In this document: in pieces, positions 16,220 through 25,276 of the stretch
Layout: the number at the start of each line of letters is the position of its first letter
Position numbering within the stretch: the first letter of the stretch is position 1
DNA from: Liquorilactobacillus sucicola DSM 21376 = JCM 15457
Lineage (GTDB): Bacteria > Bacillota > Bacilli > Lactobacillales > Lactobacillaceae
Assembly (NCBI RefSeq): GCF_000612445.1
Contig: NZ_BALC01000010.1
Coordinates: forward strand, 1-39,418
Reading direction: 5' to 3'
DNA: 39,418 nt
The notes under the pieces: generated by a model
Database searches by the model: none
The model's input: only the letters and a program-made list of their open reading frames with translations
Told to the model about the DNA's origin: nothing
Made by a program: the position numbers and the translations under genes

Positions 16220-17525
16220 TTTTCAGACCAATACAACAGCACTTGTCAGCCAACTGCTAGTTGGACAAGAAAAATACGAGCAAAAATTTGAAGTTTGTGC
16301 TAAAAGGGCCTTGATTAATTATTTAACAGTTTTACAAAAAAGTAAAGATGAACCAGCTGTCAAAAAAATTAATGAATCATTTGATAAGTCTCAGCAAAAT
16401 TTTCCGTTGAATGCAGGGCAAAAGATAACTGCTGAACGAGCAGCTTTCTTAAACGGATTTGCAGCTCATTATCTTGATTTGGATGATACACAAGCAAATT
16501 TAAGAGGGCACCCTAGTGCAGTAATTATGTCGGCCTTATTTGCGGTAACGACATCTAAAGATGAAATAAAAAGTTTCTTGTGGGCATTTATCCAAGGAGT
16601 CGAAACTGCAGGCAAATTAGGCAAGGTGCTCAATCCAAAACTAGCTTGGCGTGGCTGGCACACAACAGGAATGATAGGCACAGTTGCAGCTGCGGCTGCA
16701 ATTGGAGTTTATAAGAGGGTTAATAAAAAACAACTAATTAACACACTTTCTTTTGCAGTAACGCAAGCCAGTGGACTTGAAGTTCAGTCAGGAAGTGATG
16801 GGAAGCCCTTCAATGCTGGTATTGCCGCAAGAAACGCTGTTTATGCTTTTTTAACTGCTAAAAGCGGAATAAATGCAGAACAGGATCCGTTCAGCAATAG
16901 TCGTGGATGGTTAAAAACGATTGCCGACCTTGAGATAAAGCCGGAGCAATTAATAAAAAACTGGTTAAGTCCAGCGGAGATTGAAGTGCCTGGTTTGTGG
17001 TTCAAAACCTATCCGTTTTGTTCAGCTGGAATGTCAAGCTATGATGCGGCTAGAAGTCTCTATGCGAAAGGAATAAGAATTGATAATTGTCAGAAAGTTA
17101 TTATTGATTTTCCACAGGAAGGCGACCATGCATTACGCTACAAATTACCCCGGACGGGGAAAGAAGGTCGCTTTTCAGCTGAATATATTGTATGGCAGGT
17201 TTTGTCTAGAGGAGCAGTAACTGCAGCTTCCTTTGAACTTTTGCAGGTACCCCAGTCTTTCACTGCTTTACAGACTATTTTCCAACGACAGCATAATTTG
17301 GTTAATGATTCCAAAGATGCTCGCCCTACTGAAATCAAAATTATGTTGAAGGATGGGACAAAAATTTCAAAAAAAGTTATTTATCCAGAAGGCTCACCTA
17401 GAAATGAAATTGACACTAGAACTCTATGGTCAAATTTTAGCAAATTAAATACTGAAGGAAGTCAGCGATTGCGAAAGCTTTTAGACGATGAGCTTGGCAA
17501 GGTTATCGAATTAATAGATATGTGA
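16194..17525 (+). CDS. MmgE/PrpD family protein (YxeQ-like)
   Basis: This 443-residue protein starts at ATG 16194, after GGGAGGA and inside the 3' end of the GST gene. MmgE/PrpD proteins include 2-methylcitrate dehydratase, cis-aconitate decarboxylase and many uncharacterised members. The N-terminal helical domain carries the conserved LNGFAAHYLDLDDT and GHPSAVIMSALFA segments, followed by WHTTGMIGTVAAAAA and the FKTYPFCSAGMSSYDAA active-site loop. Bacillus subtilis YxeQ is of this family and belongs to the operon for S-(2-succino)cysteine breakdown. Here too it stands with an amino-acid ABC transporter and a GNAT acetyltransferase. Methylcitrate-cycle genes are absent, so I favour the sulfur-related role over propionate metabolism. 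Confidence 0.85.
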   Translation: MTVKNLKIDFQTNTTALVSQLLVGQEKYEQKFEVCAKRALINYLTVLQKSKDEPAVKKINESFDKSQQNFPLNAGQKITAERAAFLNGFAAHYLDLDDTQANLRGHPSAVIMSALFAVTTSKDEIKSFLWAFIQGVETAGKLGKVLNPKLAWRGWHTTGMIGTVAAAAAIGVYKRVNKKQLINTLSFAVTQASGLEVQSGSDGKPFNAGIAARNAVYAFLTAKSGINAEQDPFSNSRGWLKTIADLEIKPEQLIKNWLSPAEIEVPGLWFKTYPFCSAGMSSYDAARSLYAKGIRIDNCQKVIIDFPQEGDHALRYKLPRTGKEGRFSAEYIVWQVLSRGAVTAASFELLQVPQSFTALQTIFQRQHNLVNDSKDARPTEIKIMLKDGTKISKKVIYPEGSPRNEIDTRTLWSNFSKLNTEGSQRLRKLLDDELGKVIELIDM

Positions 17526-17538
17526 GGAGTTAAATGTA

Positions 17539-18354
17539 ATGAAAAAAATATGGATAGCTGTAGTAGGAATCATAGTGGTGCTTGCAATTGCTTTTCTGGG
17601 AATAAAGCAACTCAATAAGTCGCAGGCGTCATCGACTGATGTGCATAAGAGCAAGGGAACAATTAATCTAGCGGCAACCGGTACAAGTTTTCCAACATCA
17701 TACAAAAAAGATGGAAAACTTGTTGGTTTCGATGTCGAGTTAACGAATAAGGCTGCTCAAAGATTAGGTTATAAAACAAAATGGACAACAGGTGAATTCG
17801 CTGGGCTTTTTGGTCAACTTGATGATAGTAAGATCGATACAATAGCCAATGATATTGCTGTTACACCTGAAAGATCGCAAAAGTATCTGTTCAGCAAAGT
17901 TTACAATACTGAAGAAACAACTATTGCTGTTGATAAGAATACTTCCTATAAAACAATCAGGGATTTGGAGGGTAAAACAGTTGCCAGTGCGGTCGCATCG
18001 AACAATACTGAAAATTTGAGAAAATATGATTCCAAAATCAACATTAAGACATTTGAAGGCAGAGATGATATTTTTCAAGCACTTTTAGTAGGGCATGTAG
18101 ACGGTGTTGTAAATACAAGAAATAATTTAAAGGCTCTCATTAAATTTAAACATTACAAGTGGAAAGTTGTAGATGGAAATGCTGCTTCAGTCAATATTGC
18201 TTTGCCATTTAAAAAAGATACCAGAGGTAAGAAATTGAAACAACAATTTGACAAAGAATTTGAAAAGTTGATTGCCGATGGTACAGTAAAGCAATTATCT
18301 GTAAAGTACTTCGGATATGATATCACACCAAACTTAAAGAGCACTTCGAAGTAA
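17539..18354 (+). CDS. Amino-acid ABC transporter substrate-binding protein (YxeM-like)
   Basis: This 271-residue SBP_bac_3 family protein starts at ATG 17539 after GAGGAG. Residues 4-24 form a hydrophobic helix without a lipobox Cys, so it is either cut by signal peptidase I or stays anchored by the helix. The mature part has the family pattern: FPTSYKKDGKLVGFDVELTNKAAQRLG (ligand-binding lobe 1), DTIANDIAVTPERSQKYLFSKVY, and the GKTVASAVASNNTENL hinge region. Its permease (19942) and ATPase (20618) are encoded three genes downstream in the same operon. Family members bind polar amino acids such as cystine and S-substituted cysteines. The context points to a sulfur amino acid. Confidence 0.87.
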   Translation: MKKIWIAVVGIIVVLAIAFLGIKQLNKSQASSTDVHKSKGTINLAATGTSFPTSYKKDGKLVGFDVELTNKAAQRLGYKTKWTTGEFAGLFGQLDDSKIDTIANDIAVTPERSQKYLFSKVYNTEETTIAVDKNTSYKTIRDLEGKTVASAVASNNTENLRKYDSKINIKTFEGRDDIFQALLVGHVDGVVNTRNNLKALIKFKHYKWKVVDGNAASVNIALPFKKDTRGKKLKQQFDKEFEKLIADGTVKQLSVKYFGYDITPNLKSTSK

Positions 18355-18412
18355 TTTTGTTCAGTAAAAACTTGACATGCTCGGCCGCTAAATGAAAGGA
18401 CATGATGATGGC

Positions 18413-19330
18413 GTGGTGACATATCAGAATATTCAGCGAATGACGGAGCAACAGTTTGACAAAGAATGGCTAAAGTGGCACGCAAAACGTGAAGATAAAT
18501 TAATGTCGAAATACGGTTGGCTATCTCTGAGAAGTATTGATTGGCTGAGTGATGGACAAGAAGTTAAGATTGCCGGTTTCCCAGGGAAATGGAAACAGCA
18601 AGGTAACGCTGTGAGTTATATTCCAGAAAATGGGAAAGCGGTAACTAATCGCTGGAAAATTTTGACTGCTCCCAAAACGGTAGTCGTTGACAGCGTAGCT
18701 GATGTTAATGTCGAAGACTTTGATTTCCAAGGTGTTCGAGCACAGTTAATAAAAAGAATAGGCTCTGATAGAAAGTTTGCTGTGCGGCAACGTGATCCTC
18801 ACTCAAGTACGAAACGTAATTTTACAGGTTTGCCATACTTTGAACCAGACAAGAACTGGGTCTTTCCAGCGCGCTACATTCCGTTGAAAAAATGGGAAAT
18901 TCTGACAACTGCCTCGGTTTTGGGGGATCTTTCCCACAACGAGACACATATCGGAGATCTTTATTTTTCATTTCATGATGAAGAATACAGGCTTGTCGTT
19001 TTTCAGGCACATAATGATGATTCTGGCTGGCTTAAACAGGACATTGACGGTGAGAATAATATTTATCTTGACAACAGACAAAATACACAAGGTCACGGAA
19101 CTATACTGTTTCGTGACTTGACAACGGGCGCTGAAACATATGGTGGTGGTAGAAGAATAAGAATTAATATTTCAAAACCGCAAGAACTTGATTATATTGA
19201 CTTCAATACTGCGGTCAACTTACCTTGCGCATTCAGTAGTTTTTGTACTTGTCCCTTCGCCCCCTCAGAAAATACATTACCATTCAAAGTAAGAGTTGGA
19301 GAAACAACCCCTAAAGTTGTAACCAACTAA
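18413..19330 (+). CDS. DUF1684 family protein
   Basis: A protein of about 305 residues. The frame also opens at ATG 18392, but that codon has no ribosome site; GTG 18413 lies after AAAGGA (18395-18400) and is the likelier start, though uncertain. DUF1684 features are clear: WLKWHAKREDKLMSKYGWLSL near the N-terminus, the beta-rich centre with RNFTGLPYFEPDKNWVF, and the diagnostic end DFNTAVNLPCAFSSFCTCPFAPSENTLP with its Cys-rich loop. No signal peptide is seen. The function of the family is unknown. Its place between the solute-binding protein and the acetyltransferase of a sulfur transporter operon suggests processing of the imported compound or of a cofactor. Confidence 0.82.
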   Translation: MVTYQNIQRMTEQQFDKEWLKWHAKREDKLMSKYGWLSLRSIDWLSDGQEVKIAGFPGKWKQQGNAVSYIPENGKAVTNRWKILTAPKTVVVDSVADVNVEDFDFQGVRAQLIKRIGSDRKFAVRQRDPHSSTKRNFTGLPYFEPDKNWVFPARYIPLKKWEILTTASVLGDLSHNETHIGDLYFSFHDEEYRLVVFQAHNDDSGWLKQDIDGENNIYLDNRQNTQGHGTILFRDLTTGAETYGGGRRIRINISKPQELDYIDFNTAVNLPCAFSSFCTCPFAPSENTLPFKVRVGETTPKVVTN

Positions 19331-19372
19331 CTAGATTTTTGAATTACAAATATAAATGCTTAATGGATTGAA

Positions 19373-19945
19373 GTGAATCTTTTGAAAGTTGTGAAATTAA
19401 GTAGTAAAGATGCAGAGAATTTAACCGTGTTATTGCATCGTGCATACCAAGCAAACGAAGTGCTAGGCATTCATTTTAAGGCTGCTTCAGTTGATGTGAA
19501 AGATGTGCGGAAACATCTTTTAAGTGTTCCTACCTATGGTTATAAGGATGAAAAAGGAAAAATAGTTTCGACTGTTTCGGTCAGATTACCTTGGTCGTAT
19601 AATGCAGGGCCATTTAATCTCCCCCATCTTGGGTGGATCACAACAGATCCTGCCTATCAACATCAAGGATACGGAAAAAGCATAATCAATGATGTACTTG
19701 AGCAATATGTAAAAAAAGTGTTGAATGCGCCAGCTGTTACTTTGGGGACCGCAGTTGAACATCCGTGGCTGCAAGAGACATATATCTCATTGGGTTTTAC
19801 TCCAATTGAAGAGGTTAGAAAATTCTCTGATCACAAAACTGTTTATCTGATTAAAACATTTGATGTTTCATTGCTAGAACAAGTATCAGATGAGCATTTG
19901 CAAAGAATTTTACGAAAACAAGCAATTAAGGGGGAGAAAGAATGA
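19373..19945 (+). CDS. GNAT-family N-acetyltransferase (YxeL-like position)
   Basis: This 190-residue protein appears to start at GTG 19373, with only a weak ribosome site, so TTG 19382 is possible. The acetyl-CoA binding motif A is seen as LGWITTDPAYQHQGYGKSI (about 85-103), with the Q-x-x-G-x-G loop. A C-terminal VTLGTAVEHPWLQETYISLGFTPIEE strand-helix follows. Its stop overlaps the permease start (ATGA). In the Bacillus yxe operon the acetyltransferase YxeL N-acetylates S-(2-succino)cysteine before C-S cleavage. The position here, next to the transporter, suggests the same kind of amino-acid acetylation. I recognise the fold but not a close orthologue. Confidence 0.78.
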   Translation: MNLLKVVKLSSKDAENLTVLLHRAYQANEVLGIHFKAASVDVKDVRKHLLSVPTYGYKDEKGKIVSTVSVRLPWSYNAGPFNLPHLGWITTDPAYQHQGYGKSIINDVLEQYVKKVLNAPAVTLGTAVEHPWLQETYISLGFTPIEEVRKFSDHKTVYLIKTFDVSLLEQVSDEHLQRILRKQAIKGEKE

Positions 19946-20652
19946 ACTTTGACTGGCAATATTTCTTAAAGGCATTGATTCAATTACCGGAATATATTCC
20001 AGTTACGTTAATAATGGCGATTTTTGCAATGATCTTAGCCATAGTTATCGGAGTAATAATTACCGTGTTTCAATTAAGTCCGTTTTGGATATTAAGAAGA
20101 TTTGCGCACTTTTATATTTCATTTTTTAGGGGAATGCCGACTCTGGTGCAACTTTTCTTGATTTATTATGGCTTGCCGCAGCTTTTTCCTTCATTAAGGG
20201 GAATACCGGCTATCATTGCAGCTATTGTCGGATTGGGCTTCAAAGAATCATCGTATTTATCTGAAATATTCCGTGCTGGTTTCAATTCTGTTGATGAAGG
20301 CCAAATTGAAGCAGGAAAAGCATTGAATATTTCAAAAATCACGTTATTTTGGCATATTGTATTGCCACAGGCAACATTAAATGCTTTGCCAGCAACCGGT
20401 AATACATTTGTCAGTCTTTTAAAGGAAACGTCTTTAGCATTCACTTTAGGATTGACAGAGTTATTTGGGGAAGGAAAGATGCTAGCTGGGGAGTCATTCA
20501 AATATTTTGAGACTTATCTGGCGGTAGGGATTTTATACTGGATCTTGATTATTATCTATACTTGGTTGCAAAGTTTATTGGAAAAAGAGCTGCTCAAGCC
20601 GTATCGGAGGGATTTGAATGAGCCTGATAGAAGTGAAGGACCTGTCAGTTAA
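19942..20652 (+). CDS. Amino-acid ABC transporter permease (YxeN/HisM type)
   Basis: This 236-residue membrane protein of the polar amino-acid permease family has about five membrane helices (the first near residues 20-45). FRGMPTLVQLFLIYYGLP is a hallmark, and the ATPase-coupling EAA loop reads EAGKALNISKITLFWHIVLPQA (around 133-154). It overlaps the acetyltransferase by 4 bases and the ATPase by 35, which ensures coupled translation. It forms an importer with the binding protein at 17539 and the ATPase at 20618. Confidence 0.92.
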   Translation: MNFDWQYFLKALIQLPEYIPVTLIMAIFAMILAIVIGVIITVFQLSPFWILRRFAHFYISFFRGMPTLVQLFLIYYGLPQLFPSLRGIPAIIAAIVGLGFKESSYLSEIFRAGFNSVDEGQIEAGKALNISKITLFWHIVLPQATLNALPATGNTFVSLLKETSLAFTLGLTELFGEGKMLAGESFKYFETYLAVGILYWILIIIYTWLQSLLEKELLKPYRRDLNEPDRSEGPVS

Positions 20653-21370
20653 TATTGGAAAGAAAAAAATTCTAAAGCATATTAACTTGAACATTGAAGA
20701 AGGGACAGTTACTGCTTTAGTAGGACCAAGTGGTTCTGGTAAAACAACCCTTTTGCGAACTTTGAATTTATTACAAATTCCAACTGCAGGATCGCTAAAG
20801 GTTGGTACAACAACTGCGATTGCTGGCAAAATTGATACTAAAACTATTCATGATCTCAGACAAAATTCTGCGATGGTTTTTCAGCAGTTTAATCTTTTCA
20901 AAAATTTAACAGCATTGGAAAATGTTGCAAATCCCTTGATTTATACCAATTTAGCAAATAAAAAGGAAGCTCATAAAACCGCATTGAAAATTCTAAAGAA
21001 AATCGGTTTAGAAGAGGTAATTACGCAATATCCAGCGACTCTTTCTGGGGGGCAGCAACAACGAGTATCGATTGCAAGAGCTGTGGCTGTAAGACCACGA
21101 GTTATTCTTTTTGATGAGCCAACATCAGCCTTAGATCCTGAATTAGTTGAGAGTGTGCTACAGACTATTGCGGGATTGGCAAAAGAAAACATAACGATGA
21201 TTCTTGTGACGCATGAGATGGATTTTGCTCGTCAAATTGCTGATGAGGCTGTTTTTATTGAAAATGGTGAAGTGTTATCTAAAGGTCCTGCAAAAGAACT
21301 GCTGTCTGGGCGGACATCCCCAAGAATTGATTCCTTTATAAATTCACTTAAGCGAAGTGCGTTTGCGTAG
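20618..21370 (+). CDS. Amino-acid ABC transporter ATP-binding protein (YxeO/GlnQ type)
   Basis: This 250-residue ATPase has Walker A GPSGSGKT (36-43), the Q loop MVFQQFNLFKN, the signature LSGGQQQR and Walker B VILFDEP followed by the D-loop SALDPE. The H-loop His is in LVTHEMDFA. The start ATG 20618 lies inside the permease gene with a GGAGGGATTTG site upstream. It powers uptake of the amino acid bound by the protein at 17539. Confidence 0.93.
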   Translation: MSLIEVKDLSVNIGKKKILKHINLNIEEGTVTALVGPSGSGKTTLLRTLNLLQIPTAGSLKVGTTTAIAGKIDTKTIHDLRQNSAMVFQQFNLFKNLTALENVANPLIYTNLANKKEAHKTALKILKKIGLEEVITQYPATLSGGQQQRVSIARAVAVRPRVILFDEPTSALDPELVESVLQTIAGLAKENITMILVTHEMDFARQIADEAVFIENGEVLSKGPAKELLSGRTSPRIDSFINSLKRSAFA

Positions 21371-21426
21371 AACAACATACTATATAAGCAATGTTTTGAT
21401 TTTAAGATTCAAAGGAGAAAAAATAA

Positions 21427-22782
21427 ATGGCAGATGTTTTAGATTCAGTTTTAATGCAAAATAATTTTGGGACAGCTGAAATGCGTGCTGTTTGGACAGA
21501 CAAAAATAAGATCGAAAAACAGTTGGCTGTAGAATCTATACTTTCCAAAGTTGAGGGTGAATTGGATATTATTCCGCAACAAGCAGCAGCGGTAATTGTT
21601 GACCAAGCGAGAATTGAAAATTTTGATCTTACTGTATTGGCGCAAGAAAGTGCAGCAAAAAGACATTCCTTAATAGCATTAATCAATCGTCTGCAAAAAT
21701 TGTCTGGAGAAAAAGCTGGCGAGTATGTCCATTTTGGTGCGACAACGCAAGATATAGTTGATACAGGCATCATGTTACAGACGAAAGAAGCTTATCAGAT
21801 TCTTTTAAAGGATAGCTATCATTTAGTGGAGGTTTTGAAAAAACAAACAAAAAAATATCGAGCAACTGCGATGATTGGGAGAACACACGGGATACAGGCT
21901 ATTCCAATAACATTTGGTTTCAAACTAGCAGTTTGGTTAGATGAAGCTATTCGTAATTTGCAAAGGCTTCTGGATCTGGATAAAAAAGGTGTTTTTGTTG
22001 GTACTTTAAGCGGTGCAGTTGGCACATATGCAGCTTTTGGGAAAAAAGGACCAGAAATTGAAAAATGTGTTTTAACTGAGCTCGGTTTGAATGTACCAAA
22101 TATATCATGGCAATCGTCAAGGGACCGTTTTTCAGAATTTGCAGCAGTACTTGGAATCTATTCAGGTCTTTTAGGAAAAATTGGACATGAACTTTTCAAT
22201 TTAATGAAAACAGAAGTTGATGAAGTACGTGAACCGTTTAGAGAGGGAGAGATTGGTTCTTCTACCATGCCACAAAAACGTAATCCAGCTTTGATAGAAG
22301 GTTTAGCTAGTTTGACACAACCGGTTTTTAAGGATGCTGGGTTAATGTTTGAATCTCTACTGTTTGATGGTGAGCGAGACGCAATTCATTGGCGTAATGA
22401 GTGGATCGTTCTACCGGAAATAACCAATTATGTTGATGCACAGTTGAAAGGTGCCGCGTATATTCTAGATGGGTTACAAGTGAATGAGCAGCAAATGCTT
22501 CGCAATATACAATTACAGGGAGGTTTACCTTTTGCTGAGAAGATCATGTTTAATTTAGGTAAAATAGTGGGCAAACAAACAGCACATAAAATTGTTTATC
22601 AATGTGCAATGGAAACTATTGAAGAAAAAGAACAATTTGTTGACGTGTTGTACCGTCAAAATGAAGTTAGCAAAAATTTCAGCAAAGCTGAGCTGCTTTC
22701 TTGGATTGATGTTAAAAATGATTTAGGCAGTATTTTTGAAAAAGTCGATCAGGTGTTGCAAGTGGCTGAAGACTTTAAATAG
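21427..22782 (+). CDS. Fumarase/aspartase superfamily lyase, candidate S-(2-succino) lyase
   Basis: This 451-residue lyase starts at ATG 21427 after AAGGAG. The superfamily (fumarase, aspartase, argininosuccinate and adenylosuccinate lyases) removes fumarate or related groups by beta-elimination. Its three conserved regions are GATTQDIVDT (104-113), GRTHGIQA (151-158, active-site His) and the signature GSSTMPQKRNP (277-287) with the catalytic Ser loop. The sequence is nearest to the adenylosuccinate-lyase/carboxymuconate-cycloisomerase branch, but it is not in a purine context. It directly follows an amino-acid importer and precedes a cystathionine-type PLP enzyme under a Met T-box. A lyase of this superfamily that splits S-(2-succino)cysteine into fumarate and a thiol has been described in another bacterium, and this gene is a good candidate for that activity. 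Superfamily is certain; substrate is inference. Confidence 0.85.
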   Translation: MADVLDSVLMQNNFGTAEMRAVWTDKNKIEKQLAVESILSKVEGELDIIPQQAAAVIVDQARIENFDLTVLAQESAAKRHSLIALINRLQKLSGEKAGEYVHFGATTQDIVDTGIMLQTKEAYQILLKDSYHLVEVLKKQTKKYRATAMIGRTHGIQAIPITFGFKLAVWLDEAIRNLQRLLDLDKKGVFVGTLSGAVGTYAAFGKKGPEIEKCVLTELGLNVPNISWQSSRDRFSEFAAVLGIYSGLLGKIGHELFNLMKTEVDEVREPFREGEIGSSTMPQKRNPALIEGLASLTQPVFKDAGLMFESLLFDGERDAIHWRNEWIVLPEITNYVDAQLKGAAYILDGLQVNEQQMLRNIQLQGGLPFAEKIMFNLGKIVGKQTAHKIVYQCAMETIEEKEQFVDVLYRQNEVSKNFSKAELLSWIDVKNDLGSIFEKVDQVLQVAEDFK

Positions 22783-22815
22783 CAGTTATTATATTTTTCA
22801 AGGAGGATTCATACA

Positions 22816-23970
22816 TTGTCAGAATTCGATACAAATTTAGTTCACGGAAAAGCACAAAATGATAACACAACAGGAGCGGTCAATGTTCCTATCTACAATT
22901 CATCAACTTATATTTTTCCTAAAGTTGATTCGCAGGTTCGGTGGGATTATGCCAGATCAGGTAATCCAACGCGCTCATACTTGGAAGATCAAGTTGCACA
23001 GCTTGAGGGTGGTCAGCAAGGCTTTGCATTCTCATCTGGGCTGTCGGCGATTCATGCAGTTTTATCGATTTTTTCACCCGGAGATCACATTATCGTTGGC
23101 GATACCGTTTATGGGGGGACTTTTCGCCTGATCAATCAGTTCTTCAAAAGATGGCAGCTGGAGTTTACTGCCGTTAACACACAGGATTTAGAACAAGTGA
23201 AAAGAGCCATCAAGCCTAATACAAAGGCTATATACTTTGAAACATTCTCGAATCCATTATTGCGAGTGACAAGTGTTCGTGGGGTCGCAAAAATAGCTAA
23301 GGAAAATGACCTGTTGACAATTGTGGACAACACCTTTTTGACACCATATTTACAACAGCCATTAAAACTGGGGGCTGATATTGTGCTTCACTCGGCGACA
23401 AAGTACCTTGGGGGACATTCCGATGTAATTGCTGGTATCGTCGTTGTCAAAGATCAGGAATTAGCGGATCGAGTTTATTTTAATCAAAATGGAATCGGAG
23501 CTGTTTTATCTCCGGAGTCTTCTAATCTGATCCGCAGAGGTATTCAGACATTAGCAGTCAGAATGGATCGTCATTTAAGTAATACTGCTAAGATCGTTGA
23601 GTTCTTGCAGAATAGAAAAGAAGTTAGGAAAATCTATTATCCGGGAATACCTGGCAGCAAAGATTATGAAGTTGCTAGCCAAGAGGTTAGTGGATATGGC
23701 GGAATAGTTTCATTCGAATTACAGGACGGAATAGACACGACGAGGTTTGTCGAAAGTCTTGATTTGATTCAATTAGCAGTTAGTTTAGGAGCTGTTGAAA
23801 GTCTGATCGAACTGCCATACAAAATGACACATGCTGAATTATCCGAGACGGAACAAAAAGAGATCGGAATTACTTCACAGCTTATCAGATTATCAGTTGG
23901 TATCGAATCTCCCAAAGACCTAATCGATGAGCTTCAGCAAAATCTGGATACATTAAACTATCAAGGATAG
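22816..23970 (+). CDS. Cystathionine gamma-synthase/lyase family PLP enzyme
   Basis: This 384-residue protein starts with TTG 22816 after a strong AAGGAGG (22800-22806). It belongs to the Cys/Met metabolism PLP family: SSGLSAIHAV near 73-82, DNTFLTPY with the PLP-pairing Asp171, the PLP lysine Lys196 in HSATKYLGGHSD, and the C-terminal LIRLSVGIE. The moderately short N-terminus and the YARSGNPTR motif (45-53) are shared by cystathionine gamma-synthase, gamma-lyase and beta-lyase, so sequence alone does not fix the reaction. It follows the lyase by 33 bases, in the same operon. It would either release sulfur from cystathionine or join cysteine to an activated homoserine. Confidence 0.88.
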   Translation: MSEFDTNLVHGKAQNDNTTGAVNVPIYNSSTYIFPKVDSQVRWDYARSGNPTRSYLEDQVAQLEGGQQGFAFSSGLSAIHAVLSIFSPGDHIIVGDTVYGGTFRLINQFFKRWQLEFTAVNTQDLEQVKRAIKPNTKAIYFETFSNPLLRVTSVRGVAKIAKENDLLTIVDNTFLTPYLQQPLKLGADIVLHSATKYLGGHSDVIAGIVVVKDQELADRVYFNQNGIGAVLSPESSNLIRRGIQTLAVRMDRHLSNTAKIVEFLQNRKEVRKIYYPGIPGSKDYEVASQEVSGYGGIVSFELQDGIDTTRFVESLDLIQLAVSLGAVESLIELPYKMTHAELSETEQKEIGITSQLIRLSVGIESPKDLIDELQQNLDTLNYQG

Positions 23971-24190
23971 GTTTGCGTGTTGGAAGTGGTGTACTGAAAC
24001 CGGAGAGAGTGGCTTCTGAGCATTAAGTGTGAGCCGGGCTGGCGTTGATTAAAGCAGCGTTCAACCGAAACTAATCAAGTATTAAATCGGGGTGTCCGGT
24101 GCAAGGTCCAAACAAGGTGATGGAACGAAATGTCATCGACAGATCAGCTAAAAGGATTCGACTGCTAAACGTCTAGGGGAGTCGTTTGGT
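23971..24190 (+). ncRNA. Structured RNA resembling group II intron domain I (truncated)
   Basis: This 220-base non-coding stretch begins immediately after the stop of the preceding gene. Blocks such as GTGTGAGCC (24027-24035), ATCGGGGTGTCC and CAAGGTCCAAACAAGGTGATGG (written with its middle at about 24102-24123) recall domain I of bacterial group II introns, from memory of such introns. Supporting stems are TTGATTA (24045-24051) with TAATCAA (24072-24078), and CGACT (24159-24163) with AGTCG (24180-24184). No reverse transcriptase and no domain V hairpin were found, so it would be a 5' fragment. The alternative is an uncharacterised leader RNA controlling the solute-binding gene that follows. 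Confidence 0.55.
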
Positions 24191-24227
24191 TTTCACTATA
24201 CTTAGTTTGAATAAAAGAGGGATAAAA

Positions 24228-25265
24228 ATGGGGAAAAAGAGAACAAAATGGATGTCTTTTATTGTAGTAGCGGCGGCGTTTACTGGTTTTATCGGGGATA
24301 CAAGCGTGAGTAAGTCGCATGTTCAGGCAAGCTCCTATAAGAACGGTTCAATAACAATACCAGCTAAGAATGGGACAATTTGCGGCGCACCTAATTATAT
24401 TGCTTACGAAAAAGGTTTCTTTAAGAAGAATGGGCTAAAAGCTGATATTGTGGCAAAACCCGCAAACATTGGCGATCTTGAGGCTGGTTTTACAAATGGA
24501 AAATATGATGTGCTGAATGGTGATTTTCAATACCTGCCGGCTATTCAAAATGGGGCTCAAATTTTAGCTGCGGGCGGCTTGCACCAAGGCTGTATTCAAG
24601 TACTTGTACCTAAAAATTCAAGTATCCATAGTGTGAAAGACCTTAAGGGTAAGTCGATAGGAACACCAGGTCAAGGCTCAACGGGGCAATATGTCGCAAC
24701 TATCGCGTTGCAGCACGCTAAAATCGATCCTAAAACAGGGGTTACTTGGAAGACGTATGATTTTGATTTACTAGCAAAAGCTACTGAAAAAGGGCAAGTT
24801 GATGCGATCTCAACGGTTGATCCTTATGCATATCAGGCAGTGAAAGAAGATCATTTTCGAGTAATTGCTGACAATAATAACAGTTCCAATAGTGATAAAA
24901 TGGCGAAAATGGGAATGAAAAAAAGCGGTTCATGCTGCTACTTGTATTTATCTGAAAAAGTAGTTAAGGAAGATCCAAAAAAAGCTGCGGCGATTGTGAA
25001 ATCTTACAAAGAAGCTGCTCAATGGATTGATAAGCATCCAGCTGCCACGGCTGATATTTTGTTAGATAAAAAATATGTCGCTAAGACCAGTTTTGTGGAT
25101 AAGAAAAATGTCACAGCTTTAATTAAGAGTTACCATTTTTCATTGAAACACGGTTCTGGGAAGGCTGACTTGAAATACTATGCAAAAGAACTAAAAAAAG
25201 CAGGCTTTTTGAAGAGCAATACGAATGTAAATAAACTAGTTACGGATGCTTACTATCAGAAGTAA
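24228..25265 (+). CDS. ABC transporter substrate-binding protein, SsuA/NMT1-like, second copy
   Basis: This 345-residue protein is read from ATG 24228 after AGAGGG; an upstream in-frame ATG at 24186 lies in the structured RNA. Residues 1-32 form a signal peptide without a lipobox Cys, unlike its paralogue at 30839. The mature part matches NMT1/SsuA-type binding proteins: NYIAYEKGFFKKNGL, HQGCIQVLVPKNSSI, KSIGTPGQGSTGQYVATIAL and STVDPYAYQAVKED. Cys residues in TICGAPNY, HQGC and SCCYLY are shared with the paralogue and may be ligand or metal contacts. No permease is adjacent, so it probably feeds the transporter at 31899-33680. The two binding proteins are clearly duplicates. Confidence 0.85.
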   Translation: MGKKRTKWMSFIVVAAAFTGFIGDTSVSKSHVQASSYKNGSITIPAKNGTICGAPNYIAYEKGFFKKNGLKADIVAKPANIGDLEAGFTNGKYDVLNGDFQYLPAIQNGAQILAAGGLHQGCIQVLVPKNSSIHSVKDLKGKSIGTPGQGSTGQYVATIALQHAKIDPKTGVTWKTYDFDLLAKATEKGQVDAISTVDPYAYQAVKEDHFRVIADNNNSSNSDKMAKMGMKKSGSCCYLYLSEKVVKEDPKKAAAIVKSYKEAAQWIDKHPAATADILLDKKYVAKTSFVDKKNVTALIKSYHFSLKHGSGKADLKYYAKELKKAGFLKSNTNVNKLVTDAYYQK

Positions 25266-25276
25266 GGTGAAAGCTG

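Noticed and set aside
23971-24190. Fourth T-box or SAM riboswitch before the 24228 gene
   Set aside because: There is no GGTGG T-box sequence, no attenuator hairpin with a T run, and none of the SAM-I or SMK core sequences.
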